A stretch of 32,835 nt of DNA from NCBI GenBank assembly GCA_003557725.1, contig PWNQ01000115.1, positions 1 through 32,835 on the forward strand, in the 5' to 3' direction. Position 1 is the stretch's first letter. Each line of letters begins with the position of its first letter. Of this stretch, positions 9,799 to 18,783 are shown in pieces. The translations under genes and the position numbers were made by a program. This DNA comes from Bacteroidales bacterium (GTDB lineage Bacteria; Bacteroidota; Bacteroidia; Bacteroidales; PWNQ01). The notes under the pieces were generated by a model, which made no database searches, was not told the DNA's origin, and saw only the letters and a program-made list of their open reading frames with translations.

Positions 9799-10512
9799 TC
9801 AAGAGTGCTTTTCCGTGGTGTTGTTTCCATGGATTACTATAACGATCTCTCCTTTGATGGTTGGTCTTTGGGAAAACGTTTCTATGAGGTTGTCCAGGCT
9901 TCCCCTCACATGTTCTTCATGGATTTTACTTATCTCTCTGCACACGCATGCCGGCCGTTGGCTTCCACAGTGGTGGGCCAGTTGTTCCAGTGTTTTTATC
10001 AGCCGGAAGGGAGATTCCATTAATATGGTGGTTACGCTACGTGTTCCCACCTCTTCCAGGCGTTTTTTCCGTCCTTTTTTTCTGGGCAGGAATCCTTCCA
10101 TAAAAAAGCGGTCTGCCGGCAGCCCGGAGGCAGCCAGTGCAGGGATGATGGATGTGGGGCCGGGGAGGCATTCCACCCGGATATGGTCTTTAATAGCCTG
10201 GCGCACCAGTAAAAATCCGGGGTCAGAGATGGCCGGGGTCCCGGCATCCGTGATCAAAGCTATGGTCTCTCCCTGCAATATTCTCTTTATGTGACTATTG
10301 AGCCTCTTATGCTCATTATGTTGATGGTTGGTCTCCACGGGGGTATCCACCTGGTAATGGTTTAGCAGTGTTTTACTCACACGGGTATCTTCGGCCAGGA
10401 TTAGGTCTGCCTGGCGAAGGATCTCCACTGCGCGGTAGGTGATGTCTTTAAGGTTGCCAATGGGTGTTGGCACCAGATACAGCCCCTGGGGCAATTCAGA
10501 ATGCTTTAACAT
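9799..10512 (-). CDS. rsmI: 16S rRNA (cytidine-1402-2'-O)-methyltransferase
   Basis: A 237-residue SAM-dependent methyltransferase that modifies the ribose of C1402 in 16S rRNA together with RsmH. It belongs to the tetrapyrrole-methylase fold. Diagnostic stretches are LYLVPTPIGNLKDITYRAVE near the N-terminus, LILAEDTRVSKTLLNHY, the SAM-binding LITDAGTPAISDPG, and ALAASGLPADRFFMEGFLP. The ATG overlaps the end of the M28 peptidase gene by 17 bp, so the two are probably translationally coupled. The length matches compact versions lacking a long C-terminal extension. Confidence 0.96.
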   Translation of the reverse strand: MLKHSELPQGLYLVPTPIGNLKDITYRAVEILRQADLILAEDTRVSKTLLNHYQVDTPVETNHQHNEHKRLNSHIKRILQGETIALITDAGTPAISDPGFLLVRQAIKDHIRVECLPGPTSIIPALAASGLPADRFFMEGFLPRKKGRKKRLEEVGTRSVTTILMESPFRLIKTLEQLAHHCGSQRPACVCREISKIHEEHVRGSLDNLIETFSQRPTIKGEIVIVIHGNNTTEKHS

Positions 10513-11776
10513 AGTCTCTGATTAGCCGGAACAGGCCTTCATAGGCGGTGAGGGGTAGCCCTTCAGCCCGGTCATCCGGAGTATGATACTCTCTGTATTC
10601 TTCGCCCATGGTGAAAAAGAAAAAGGCAGGCACCCCTTTCTTGTGGAACGGATAGTGGTCGCTTCTGGCCGATTCCCCCCGGGGTCTGGTTTCTGCCACA
10701 TACTGGTTTTCCTGATTAATCTGTTTGAGCAGCTCAAAGGGTTCCTCCAATAGCGTTCCGTTCACCACGGCCACCCCTTTGCTACCACTACCCAGGAGGT
10801 CCAGGTTCAGAACAAACCTTATGTTATCCAGGGCCACCGGCGGGTGATTAACAAAGTGCCTGGATCCTTTTAGCCCGGCTTCTTCTCCACTGAACAGTAC
10901 AAACATCACCGAATGGGGCGGGCGATTTTCCGGCTGGCTGAAGTAGCGCGCCAGGTCCAGCACAGCCGCCGTACCGCTGGCATTATCATGCGCCCCGCAG
11001 TAACAGGTTTCACTGCCCATGCGGCCCAGATGGTCATAATGGGCCACAATAAGAAAAAAGCTGTCGGGATGAACCGTTCCCGGAACATAACCGTAGATAT
11101 TGGAGGTTTCATAATAGGGACGGTATTCATTTTCCACGTCTACAACGACCTGGTCTGCATCGTTCCAGGAAGAAGCCAGCACATCAAAAACCACGTGGGG
11201 AACAGGGGTTTTGGTGCCGGGAGACTTAGCCCAATAAAGCTTTTCACTCTTATCAAGCACAATATATCCTCCAGCACCAAAAAAGTTTACATACACAATA
11301 TCAGGGATGTTCCCCCGTACCTGTTTACTAAAATCCTGGGGATCAATAACCATTATGTATCCACTCAGGTCTCTGTGCTGCAGATACTGAAAGTCACTCA
11401 GGCTGTTAAAGTGCTCCGGGGTTAGGCGGATGGTTTTGAAAGTGTCTGTTACTCCAGTGGAGTAGGCCCTGACCTGGTAGTCATATCCCGGCTTCATGGT
11501 TTTTTGGCCAGCCACCATTTCCATAGCACCGGGAAAGGTATTTATTGAAAAAGTATATTTTTGCTCATAAGCCCCTTTCACCGGTTTCAGTCCTATCCTT
11601 TGGAATTCTTTAAGCAGGTGTTTTGCCGCCAGCCGGTCCCCGTTATTTACATACCCTCTGCCGTGCATTGATTCAGATGCCAGCGTATCAATCTGCGCCC
11701 TTACATAGTCCAGGTCCTGGGCTGCCAGAGATACTGCAAACAGCGACCCGATAAAAAGTGCGATAATGGTTTTCAT
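10496..11776 (-). CDS. secreted M28-family metallopeptidase
   Basis: Start chosen at 11776 (MKTIIALFIGSLFAVSLAAQ), a clean signal peptide; the ORF-track extension of 32 residues is not needed. This gives a 426-residue exported zinc peptidase of the M28 type (aminopeptidase-like). Metal ligands expected for the family are visible in VAHYDHLG (His), GAHDNASGTAAVLDLA (bridging Asp), LFSGEEAGLKGS (catalytic Glu and ligand Glu), LNLDLLGSGS (Asp), and SDHYPFHKKGVPAFFF (His). The segment between the first His and bridging Asp contains CYCGAHDN, with two nearby cysteines. A PA-like insertion probably occupies residues about 115-220. It lies between a conserved cytosolic protein and rsmI on one strand. 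Confidence 0.92.
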   Translation of the reverse strand: MKTIIALFIGSLFAVSLAAQDLDYVRAQIDTLASESMHGRGYVNNGDRLAAKHLLKEFQRIGLKPVKGAYEQKYTFSINTFPGAMEMVAGQKTMKPGYDYQVRAYSTGVTDTFKTIRLTPEHFNSLSDFQYLQHRDLSGYIMVIDPQDFSKQVRGNIPDIVYVNFFGAGGYIVLDKSEKLYWAKSPGTKTPVPHVVFDVLASSWNDADQVVVDVENEYRPYYETSNIYGYVPGTVHPDSFFLIVAHYDHLGRMGSETCYCGAHDNASGTAAVLDLARYFSQPENRPPHSVMFVLFSGEEAGLKGSRHFVNHPPVALDNIRFVLNLDLLGSGSKGVAVVNGTLLEEPFELLKQINQENQYVAETRPRGESARSDHYPFHKKGVPAFFFFTMGEEYREYHTPDDRAEGLPLTAYEGLFRLIRDYVKAF

Positions 11777-11804
11777 AGGCTTATATTTATAAGATATTAT
11801 TTTC

Positions 11805-12668
11805 TTACCTCTGGCGCCGCTCCACGAAGTTAAGCAGTTGCAATGCAGCTGGCGACTCCTTTTTCCAGCCATGCTTTTCCTGTAACTTTATAAATAATTC
11901 CAGTGCTTTTTCCAGGCTTTCCGCATTATTCAGCTCCTTTATGGCGTCATTATAATCATGGACGTTACCCTGGAAAAGCTCGTTAATAAACAAGAACTTT
12001 TCATTGATCCCAATAGCCGTTTTAATATCGGCAACCGGATCCCCTTTCAGGCGCTCGCTGAGGGTGCTCCTTTTTTTGGACTGGCCCAGACGGTCGTACA
12101 GTGATGAATGTACTCCCCTTTGCAGCTTATCAGCCAGAGTGCCACTTTTGGAAGTAAACAAATCCGGTTTTTCGGGCTTCCCCTCCGGAGGCCTTTGTTT
12201 CTCCCCGGCAGATGGTCTTTTTATTTCAGGAATGGGTGGGGAAGGATTTCTCTCTTCCGGAACAGGCTGAGACTTTTCCTCTTCCGGAGTGGGTTGAGTC
12301 TTTTCCTTTTCCGGAGCGGCAAAAAACTCTTTCTCTTCCGGTGCTGGCTTTGCTTCAGGCGTTGGCTTTAGTGGGTTTCTGTTCTTTTTTTCTTCTGTTT
12401 TCACCGGCGGTTGGGGCTGTTCGCGGGGGGCGTGTGCTTTTGGTGGCATCTCCTCACCCTTTTCCTCTGGGGGAGAAACAACGCTATCCGACTGTTTATT
12501 AGCAGTATTAAGGTAGGCATAATACTGATATAGCTGCCGGATGTTATCCTGGATCAGGTCCAGTTCTATTTGAGGGATCACCCCCTTGTATTGATCAATG
12601 GTTTGTGTTTGGTCAACAATTGCTTCCAGGAGGCGAACAATTTCTTCTTTAATAATCTTTTTACTCAT
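11805..12668 (-). CDS. conserved Bacteroidota protein with Pro/Glu-rich repeat linker
   Basis: A 287-residue protein of unknown function with no signal peptide or membrane span. Residues 1-60 form a charged helical region (MSKKIIKEEIVRLLEAIVDQ). Residues 65-175 are low-complexity, rich in Pro, Glu and Lys, and include a 9-residue tandem repeat. The C-terminal part (about 210-287) is globular and conserved in style: AIGINEKFLFINELFQGN, a segment recalled from Bacteroidota hypothetical proteins, followed by NDAIKELNNAESLEKALELF and an ending NFVERRQR. The repeat linker suggests a flexible tether between two interaction modules. It heads the run towards the M28 peptidase (28-bp gap) and rsmI. 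I do not recognise a named function. Confidence 0.75.
   Translation of the reverse strand: MSKKIIKEEIVRLLEAIVDQTQTIDQYKGVIPQIELDLIQDNIRQLYQYYAYLNTANKQSDSVVSPPEEKGEEMPPKAHAPREQPQPPVKTEEKKNRNPLKPTPEAKPAPEEKEFFAAPEKEKTQPTPEEEKSQPVPEERNPSPPIPEIKRPSAGEKQRPPEGKPEKPDLFTSKSGTLADKLQRGVHSSLYDRLGQSKKRSTLSERLKGDPVADIKTAIGINEKFLFINELFQGNVHDYNDAIKELNNAESLEKALELFIKLQEKHGWKKESPAALQLLNFVERRQR
12237..12344 (-). repeat. 27-bp coding tandem repeat (four units) in the linker protein
   Basis: TTCCGG occurs at 12255, 12282, 12309 and 12336, exactly 27 bp apart. In protein it encodes 9-residue units of the type xPE(E/K)(E/K)KxxP: APEEKEFFA, APEKEKTQP, TPEEEKSQP, VPEERNPSP. A fifth, more diverged unit (PIPEIKRPS) may follow. 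Such arrays vary in copy number by replication slippage without breaking the reading frame. Confidence 0.85.
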
Positions 12669-12712
12669 AATGACATTCCCAATTAATAATTATTCCCGGT
12701 ATATAAAGGTGG

Positions 12713-12720
12713 CAAAGATA
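12713..12720 (-). promoter_or_regulatory. -7 element (TATCTTTG on minus strand) for the 12668 gene
   Basis: CAAAGATA on the plus strand reads TATCTTTG on the minus strand, matching TAnnTTTG, 44 bp upstream of the ATG at 12668. A -33 TTG at ideal spacing is not obvious. Confidence 0.45.
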
Positions 12721-12775
12721 TGCATTGTCTTGGACACTTTCAGGCCAATTTCTAAAGAAATATTCTATTTTTGGA

Positions 12776-13138
12776 TCAGTTACTAAGGTAAATGGTTTCC
12801 TCTACCTCACCCCCGTATTCCCCCATAGCGATAGTTCCCAATCCTTTAAGCGCCGGGGCATTAGTAACGGTAGAAGTGTCTTTAGTAGCGGTGACATTAA
12901 GTTTCATTTTCATTCTGAAGGTAAACTCAAACACCCCCCGGTTATCTGTATATCCCACGATTTTAATATCGTTCTGATAAAGTTCCACCCGTGCATCGGG
13001 AACCACGATTTCCGGCGTATTGGCAAATACTACTTTGATCTTCCCCACCATATCATCATCTTTATTGCATCCTGCGGAAAGCATCAGGAAGAAAAGCACG
13101 GGGAGCAATACACAATTAATTGGAGTTGGATGGCTCAT
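12776..13138 (-). CDS. small lipoprotein with surface-export signal
   Basis: Start chosen at 13138 (MSHPTPIN), which places a type II signal peptide directly at the N-terminus; the longer ORF adds 13 unlikely residues. The lipobox is LSAGC with lipidated C24. The following NKDDD fits the lipoprotein export signal (Lys followed by acidic residues) known to send Bacteroidota lipoproteins to the cell surface. The mature part (about 97 residues) resembles a single beta-sandwich of the carboxypeptidase-regulatory or transthyretin type, with VPDARVELYQND and GYTDNRGVFEFTF. Function unknown. It is divergent from the cyclophilin gene. Confidence 0.78.
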   Translation of the reverse strand: MSHPTPINCVLLPVLFFLMLSAGCNKDDDMVGKIKVVFANTPEIVVPDARVELYQNDIKIVGYTDNRGVFEFTFRMKMKLNVTATKDTSTVTNAPALKGLGTIAMGEYGGEVEETIYLSN

Positions 13139-13261
13139 GGTTTTATAGATTTTGGTATTATTGCAAACTATTTCCACAAATAAATGATTTGAGGTATTTA
13201 TGTTTAACTAATTAATTAAAGGGGTGTTACGTTTATTAGCGGTTTATTTATTGAGTAAATT

Positions 13262-13936
13262 ATGAACAAACAAAAATACAAAAATAGTATGAGAACCACA
13301 TTTTTTCTGGCCATTTTATCTCTGGCATTATTAACTGGCGGCATTTTGGCTTTTTCACCCAGTGACACCCGTCCTTTGGTACTGATCAAGACCAACAAGG
13401 GGGACATTACGGTAATGCTTTACAACGAGACGCCCATTCACCGGGATAATTTTTTAAAGCTGGCCCGGGAGGGTTTTTATGAGGGTCGCATTTTTCATCG
13501 TGTAATGAATAATTTTATGATTCAGGCGGGATGGACCCCACAGGGTGTAGACGATCCGGATTACCGTCTGGATGCTGAGATTGTGGAGGGGTTATTTCAT
13601 AAGAAGGGGGCTCTGGCAGCCGCCCGTCAAGGTGATAATGTAAACCCTCAGCGAAAATCCAGCGGTTGTCAGTTTTATATTGTGCATGGGCAACCCTTTC
13701 AGGACCATCAATTGGATAATTTCCAACAGCGCACCGGCCATACTTACACTGAAGAGCAACGGCAGGTATATAAAACCCAGGGTGGAGCACCCCATCTGGA
13801 TGGGTCTTACACTATTTTTGGTGAGGTGATTAAAGGAATGGACGTGGTAGACCAGATCGCTGCCGTAGAAACGGGCCAGGGTAACCGCCCGGCAAAGGAT
13901 ATTGTTATTTTAAAAATGGAAGTACTGGAAGAGTAA
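13262..13936 (+). CDS. cyclophilin-type peptidyl-prolyl cis-trans isomerase, exported
   Basis: A 224-residue proline isomerase acting on folding envelope proteins. The N-terminus carries a signal-like hydrophobic segment (FFLAILSLALLTGGILAF); the second Met at 13289 (MRTTFFLAIL) is an alternative start that would give a tidier signal peptide. The cyclophilin core shows NKGDITVMLY, the hallmark FHRVMNNFMIQAG, and SSGCQFYIVHG. Residues about 140-175 (LDNFQQRTGHTYTEEQRQVY) form an insertion relative to minimal PpiB, common in Bacteroidota versions. The stop is 15 bp from pheS on the same strand, so the genes are likely cotranscribed. Confidence 0.93.
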   Translation: MNKQKYKNSMRTTFFLAILSLALLTGGILAFSPSDTRPLVLIKTNKGDITVMLYNETPIHRDNFLKLAREGFYEGRIFHRVMNNFMIQAGWTPQGVDDPDYRLDAEIVEGLFHKKGALAAARQGDNVNPQRKSSGCQFYIVHGQPFQDHQLDNFQQRTGHTYTEEQRQVYKTQGGAPHLDGSYTIFGEVIKGMDVVDQIAAVETGQGNRPAKDIVILKMEVLEE

Positions 13937-13951
13937 CCGGGGGGATCTGGC

Positions 13952-14977
13952 ATGAAAGAAAAAATTGAAGAATATGTGCGCCAGGTGGAGGCATTTAATG
14001 CACAAACACTTGAGGATCTGGAGGGTTTCCGCATCAGGTTTCTTAGCAAAAAAGGGATAATCCCGGAGCTTTTTGCCCACTTTAAAGAGGTTCCCACTGA
14101 CCAGAAGAAAGAAACAGGCCAAAGCCTCAATGCACTAAAGCAATCGGTGCAGCACCGTATTGCGGAAAACAGGGAGGCATTGTCAACTGCCGGGGAGGGG
14201 GAAAAAGAGCAGTCCGACCTGTCACTGCCGGCCGACTGGCACTATCAGGGCACACGCCATCCGGTATCCATTGTTAAAAACCAGATCAATTCCATCTTTA
14301 AACGGATGGGCTTCCAAATAGCGGAAGGCCCGGAGATGGAAGACGACTTTCATAACTTTTCCGCCCTCAACTTCCCCCCGGAGCACCCTGCCCGGGACAT
14401 GCAAGACACCTTTTTTGTGTCCAAAGACCCGGATATGGCCCTGCGTACGCATACCTCATCGGTTCAGGTGCGGATAATGGAGACCCGGAAGCCGCCCATA
14501 CGGATCATTGCCCCCGGACGGGTCTTCCGTAATGAGGCCATCTCTGCCAGAGCCCACTGCATCTTTCACCAGGTGGAAGGGTTATATGTGGATAAAAACG
14601 TGTCCTTTGCCCAAATGAAGCAAACCCTGGTCCAATTTGTTAAAGAAATGTTCGGCCCCCAGGCAAAAATCCGCCTGCGACCCTCCTACTTCCCCTTTAC
14701 AGAACCTTCCGCTGAAATGGATGTGAGCTGCAACATTTGCAAGGGAAAAGGATGTAACGTGTGTAAATATACCGGCTTCCTGGAAATCATGGGCTGCGGG
14801 ATGGTAGACCCCAACGTGCTAAAAGCATGCGATATAGACCCCGATACGTATACAGGATTCGCTTTCGGGATGGGCGTGGAGCGTATCGCCATGCTGAAGT
14901 ACCAGGTCAATGACCTGCGCCTCTATTTTGAAAATGACCTGCGCTTCTTACAGCAGTTTCATTCTTCCATGGATTAA
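13952..14977 (+). CDS. pheS: phenylalanyl-tRNA synthetase alpha subunit
   Basis: Catalytic subunit of the alpha2-beta2 PheRS that charges tRNA-Phe. The 341-residue length is normal. The N-terminal coiled coil (about 1-90, with FLSKKGIIPELF) binds tRNA. The catalytic core has HTSSVQVRIME, PGRVFRNEAISARAHCIFHQVEGLY in two parts (motif 2), and GFAFGMGVERIAMLKY (motif 3). Between them is a CxxC-x4-CxxC insertion (CNICKGKGCNVC) that may bind zinc and is also known in other bacterial PheS. The partner pheT is not next to it, unlike the pheST operon of many bacteria. A tRNA-Phe gene lies elsewhere in the window. Confidence 0.98.
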   Translation: MKEKIEEYVRQVEAFNAQTLEDLEGFRIRFLSKKGIIPELFAHFKEVPTDQKKETGQSLNALKQSVQHRIAENREALSTAGEGEKEQSDLSLPADWHYQGTRHPVSIVKNQINSIFKRMGFQIAEGPEMEDDFHNFSALNFPPEHPARDMQDTFFVSKDPDMALRTHTSSVQVRIMETRKPPIRIIAPGRVFRNEAISARAHCIFHQVEGLYVDKNVSFAQMKQTLVQFVKEMFGPQAKIRLRPSYFPFTEPSAEMDVSCNICKGKGCNVCKYTGFLEIMGCGMVDPNVLKACDIDPDTYTGFAFGMGVERIAMLKYQVNDLRLYFENDLRFLQQFHSSMD

Positions 14978-15021
14978 ATACAGATAAAAGATATTAATTA
15001 ATCAGTGACAAGTAAAGCGTT

Positions 15022-16569
15022 ATGAAGAAAACAGGTTTCATTTCCAAGATGTTAGGGACTATTGAGCGCGTAGGAAATAAGCTTCCTCACCCGGCCACCT
15101 TATTTGCCATGTTTGCGGTAGCCATTGTCTTCCTTAGCGGTTTAGCCAGCCTGTTGAATGTATCCACTATTCACCCCGGTACGGGAGAGACCATCAGGCC
15201 ATTCAACTTGCTTAGTCAGGACGGGCTCCATATGATCATGGAAAATATGGTGGTGAATTTCACCTCCTTTGCTCCTTTGGGTACGGTTCTCACTGCCTTG
15301 TTGGGGATAGGCATTGCTGAATCCAGCGGACTGATGTCCACTTCATTACGCTTATTAGTGCTTTCTGCTCCCAAGAAGCTTCTCACCTTTGCCATTATTT
15401 TTGCCGGTATTCTTTCCAACACCGCCAGCGAGGTAGGCTATGTGGTGCTTGTGCCCCTCGGGGGTATGATCTTTCTGGCCGTTGGTCGTAATCCAATCGC
15501 AGGGATTGCCGCTGCTTTTGCAGGGGTCTCCGGCGGATACAGTGCCAACCTGTTGCTGGGAACCATAGACCCGCTGCTGGCCGGACTGTCAGAGGAGGCG
15601 GCACGCATTATAGATCATGATTACGTGGTAAACCCTGCTGCCAACTACTACTTTATGTTTATCAGCACCTTCTTTATCTCCATCATTGGCACATGGGTTA
15701 CTGAGAAGATTATCGTTCCTAACCTGGGAGAGTACAAAGGGGATGCCAAGCCCGAGGAGATCAAGCAGTTGACCCATCTGGAGAAACGGGGTTTACGTTT
15801 TACCCTGGCGGGGCTGATAATAATCATCATAACCATGTTTCTCAGTGTTGCACCGATTGAGGCAGGGTTTTGGAAAAACATTCCTTTTTCCGGGTTTATG
15901 CGCAACCCGGAAACCGGCGGGGTGCTTCGCTCCCCGTTCATGTCGGGGATTGTGGCCATTATCTTTCTGGTGGCCGGCGTGCTGGGAATTATCTACGGCA
16001 TTGGAGCCAAGACATTGAGAAACGATAACGATGTGATCCAGGGGATGGGTAAAGCCATGTCCACACTGGGTACATATATTGTATTGGTATTTTTTGCGGC
16101 CCAGTTTGTGGCCTATTTTAACTGGACAAACCTGGGGTTGATCTTTGCCATCCAGGGGGCCGAGCTGATTGCCACTGCCGGTTTGGGTCGTATTCCCCTA
16201 CTTATTGCCCTGGTGCTTGTCTCCGCCATTATCAACCTGGTTATCGGCAGTGCCAGTGCCAAATGGGCCATTATGGCGCCCGTGTTCATCCCCATGTTTA
16301 TGCTGCTGGGGTACTCCCCAGAGTTTACTCAACTGGCATACCGGGTGGGAGACAGCGTCACCAACATCATTGCCCCCATGATGTCCTACTTTGCCATGAT
16401 CGTGGCTTTCATTGAAAAATATGACAAAAAAGCCGGCATCGGAACCATCATTGCTACCATGTTGCCCTACTCAATTGTATTCCTTATCACCTGGCTTATT
16501 ATGCTTATAATCTGGGTGGAAGTGGGAGCCCCCATCGGACCGGGAGCACCCCTGTTTTACAGCTTGTAA
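15022..16569 (+). CDS. abgT: AbgT-family transporter
   Basis: A 515-residue inner-membrane protein with about a dozen hydrophobic spans. It belongs to the AbgT family (p-aminobenzoyl-glutamate uptake in E. coli AbgT; sulfonamide efflux reported for MtrF and YdaH). Recognisable stretches are VERVGN-like [15 protein letters not shown], the loop [42 protein letters not shown], and the C-terminal [24 protein letters not shown] with [16 protein letters not shown]. These cover both inverted-repeat halves, so the protein is complete. It begins 44 bp after pheS. Whether it takes up folate breakdown products or exports drugs cannot be told from the sequence. Confidence 0.92.
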   Translation: MKKTGFISKMLGTIERVGNKLPHPATLFAMFAVAIVFLSGLASLLNVSTIHPGTGETIRPFNLLSQDGLHMIMENMVVNFTSFAPLGTVLTALLGIGIAESSGLMSTSLRLLVLSAPKKLLTFAIIFAGILSNTASEVGYVVLVPLGGMIFLAVGRNPIAGIAAAFAGVSGGYSANLLLGTIDPLLAGLSEEAARIIDHDYVVNPAANYYFMFISTFFISIIGTWVTEKIIVPNLGEYKGDAKPEEIKQLTHLEKRGLRFTLAGLIIIIITMFLSVAPIEAGFWKNIPFSGFMRNPETGGVLRSPFMSGIVAIIFLVAGVLGIIYGIGAKTLRNDNDVIQGMGKAMSTLGTYIVLVFFAAQFVAYFNWTNLGLIFAIQGAELIATAGLGRIPLLIALVLVSAIINLVIGSASAKWAIMAPVFIPMFMLLGYSPEFTQLAYRVGDSVTNIIAPMMSYFAMIVAFIEKYDKKAGIGTIIATMLPYSIVFLITWLIMLIIWVEVGAPIGPGAPLFYSL

Positions 16570-16652
16570 AATGGCCCGACGGAATAAAATTTTTTGCACC
16601 TTTGCCATTCAAAAGGTGGCGCAACCATGCGCGGTGGCCTTCCCGATGGTTG

Positions 16653-18086
16653 CTAATCCTGCACCATTGACAGCTTAAGCATATTGGTTTTCCCGTCTTT
16701 TTCCAGAGGGGTAGTGGTAACGTTGATCACCATGTCTCCTGCACTGATAATTTCATGTTTCTTTAAGTGGAGCAGCAGTTCTTCGATAGTATGGTCTGTG
16801 GATATAAACTTATCATAATAAAACCCGGATATTCCCCAAACCAGGCTTAGTTTGCTTAAGATGGAGCGGTTGCTGGTGTATATATACACGTTGGCTTTGG
16901 GTCTTCGGGCAGCGATCTGAAAGGCGCTGTACCCGCTGTTGGTGAGCCCTGCGATGGCTTTGGCATCTATCTGTTGCGCCATCTCACAGGCATTGTAGAT
17001 CACCGAGCTGGAAATAAACCTTCGGCTTCGCTTATTGCCTTCTGCGGGAAGCTCTTTATAATAAAGGTCTTCCGTTTTTTCCACATGTTCAATAATTTTT
17101 TTCATCACCTGCACCACCCTTACCGGATTATGCCCCACGGAAGTTTCTCCGCTGAGCATTAATGCATCAGCGCCATCGATCACCGAGTTGGCCACATCAT
17201 TCACTTCGGCACGGGTAGGCGAAAAGTTTTTCACCATTCCTTCCATCATCTGCGTGGCGATAATAGATGGTTTAGCCTTTTTCATGCACTCTCTCACGAT
17301 CTTTTTTTGGATCAGGGGAACCTCCTCCAGTGGCACCTCTATACCCAGGTCTCCTCTGGCGATCATCAGCGCATCAGATTTATCTATAATATTACTCAGG
17401 TCCATCAGCGCCTCCGGTTTTTCGATCTTTGAGATAATCAATGGCGCCTTTCGCTGCAAGCGGCTGGCAATATGATGCCTGAGCTCAACAACGTCGGATG
17501 CTGAGCGCACAAAGGAAAGGGCCACCCATTGCACCTTTTGTTTTAAAATAAAATTCAGGTCCTGGTGGTCCTTTTCTGTAAGCGCCGGCAGGTTAATCCG
17601 GGTATTGGGAAGGTTTATTCCCTTACGGGGCAAAAGGTCACCCCCGTACAATACCCTGGCATTTACCTGTCCGGTAGCCTCACACGTCTCTAAAACCTCC
17701 AGCATCAGCCTTCCGTCATCGATCTGAATACGCTCTCCTTTGGATACGTCTTTGGCGAACCCCGGGTAATCTACAGGGATATGGCCCGGGTGGTCCAGCA
17801 GATCCAGGCAGTTGAAGGTAACCGTTTCCCATTTGGTAAGCAGCATGGACTCCTGCTGAAAGCGTCCAACCCGTATTTTGGGGCCCTGCAGGTCGGCCAA
17901 GATACCCGCATGACGATGATGCTTGCGGTTCAAATCATGGATATACTCCATGGTTTGCTTGTGCTCTTTGTGGGTTCCGTGCGAAAAGTTGATGCGAAAG
18001 ATGCTTACTCCTTCCAAAAGAAGCTGTTCCAAAGTATTATAATCTGAAGAAGCAGGGCCAATAGTGGTGATAATCTTAGTTTTCAT
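16653..18086 (-). CDS. pyk: pyruvate kinase
   Basis: Converts phosphoenolpyruvate and ADP to pyruvate and ATP in the last step of glycolysis. The start at 18086 (MKTKIITTIGPASS) gives 477 residues and lies 4 bp after the upstream stop; the track start adds ten atypical residues. Motifs: FRINFSHG, ILADLQGPKIRVGRF in the A domain, the active-site lysine region LIISKIEKPEAL, MIARGDLGIEVPLEEVP (metal and substrate), IIATQMMEGM and SPTRAEVNDVANSVIDGADALMLSGE. The C-terminal allosteric domain (about 350-477) is present. It is expressed with the IPExxxVDY-like gene directly upstream. Confidence 0.98.
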   Translation of the reverse strand: MKTKIITTIGPASSDYNTLEQLLLEGVSIFRINFSHGTHKEHKQTMEYIHDLNRKHHRHAGILADLQGPKIRVGRFQQESMLLTKWETVTFNCLDLLDHPGHIPVDYPGFAKDVSKGERIQIDDGRLMLEVLETCEATGQVNARVLYGGDLLPRKGINLPNTRINLPALTEKDHQDLNFILKQKVQWVALSFVRSASDVVELRHHIASRLQRKAPLIISKIEKPEALMDLSNIIDKSDALMIARGDLGIEVPLEEVPLIQKKIVRECMKKAKPSIIATQMMEGMVKNFSPTRAEVNDVANSVIDGADALMLSGETSVGHNPVRVVQVMKKIIEHVEKTEDLYYKELPAEGNKRSRRFISSSVIYNACEMAQQIDAKAIAGLTNSGYSAFQIAARRPKANVYIYTSNRSILSKLSLVWGISGFYYDKFISTDHTIEELLLHLKKHEIISAGDMVINVTTTPLEKDGKTNMLKLSMVQD

Positions 18087-18090
18087 AGGC

Positions 18091-18600
18091 TTACCTTTTA
18101 AATCGGGGGTATTCATCTGGTCTTTCTTTTTCTTGCTTGTTAAATTCGATCATTTTGATCTCCAGGGACTCCAAAATGTGTTCCATATTGCTGGCATCAT
18201 CTGAGGGGGCCGGCTGGACAAAGACAACCCCCGGAATATTTCTGATTTGATTAACCATTTGGGTCTTATCCAGAAGGTCATGATTCCCTTTAGCGATCCA
18301 TAGAAAGTCAATATTACCGGATTTTTTCAGTAAGGCCCCTGCCGGGTTTTTGTTTTCTATAAGGTAATATCTCACTCCCATCTCCCTGTCTTCCCAGCTA
18401 AAGGCCGGATAATCCACAGGTGCCGATGATTTGGCCGGTTTATATGACAGGGAAAAACAGAATCCAAGGCTCACTTCCAGGTATTTATTAAGGAAATATG
18501 CCATCCGGTATCCCCTCATACCCGAGGCGATAAGCACCACCCACTTTTCTATTTCCGGGGGGGTGTCATCCAGTTTTAGCACTAATCTTTTGGCAGTCAT
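18091..18600 (-). CDS. IPExxxVDY-family-like conserved protein
   Basis: A 169-residue cytoplasmic protein of unknown function. It resembles the Bacteroidota IPExxxVDY family by position (directly before pyk and downstream of the acpP-fabF-rnc group), by size, and by architecture. That architecture is an N-terminal KRLVLKLDD segment, a central PVDYPAFSWEDRE motif and a tail FVQPAPSDDASNMEHILE. The name-giving IPE is replaced here (SAPVDY), so the family match is partial. The family is small and unstudied as far as I know. The tight 4-bp spacing to pyk suggests coexpression. Confidence 0.7.
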   Translation of the reverse strand: MTAKRLVLKLDDTPPEIEKWVVLIASGMRGYRMAYFLNKYLEVSLGFCFSLSYKPAKSSAPVDYPAFSWEDREMGVRYYLIENKNPAGALLKKSGNIDFLWIAKGNHDLLDKTQMVNQIRNIPGVVFVQPAPSDDASNMEHILESLEIKMIEFNKQEKERPDEYPRFKR

Positions 18601-18669
18601 TAAGCAATGCTTTTTGCCGGTTTTGCCACGCTGCTAAAGCGGAGAAGCCTGGCCAGGTTTAAATCTTTT

Positions 18670-18677
18670 CAAAAATA
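18670..18677 (-). promoter_or_regulatory. -7 element (TATTTTTG on minus strand) for the IPExxxVDY-like/pyk operon
   Basis: CAAAAATA on the plus strand is TATTTTTG on the minus strand, matching TAnnTTTG, about 70 bp before the ATG at 18600 in the 183-bp spacer behind rnc. No good -33 element was seen. Confidence 0.45.
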
Positions 18678-18783
18678 CGGCAAATGAATGGAACGGGGAA
18701 GGGTAAAATATAAATCTTTCTTCGGATACTGTTTTCTCCGGTCAATGCTGACGATGAGATATTGCTGTTAAAGAGTATAATAG

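Noticed and set aside
10913-11425. 170-aa plus-strand ORF antisense to the M28 peptidase
   Set aside because: Shadow; the minus-strand protein has a full metal-ligand set and signal peptide.
14707-14790. Cys4 insertion in PheS as a novel zinc site
   Set aside because: CxxC-x4-CxxC insertions at this place are already common in bacterial PheS.
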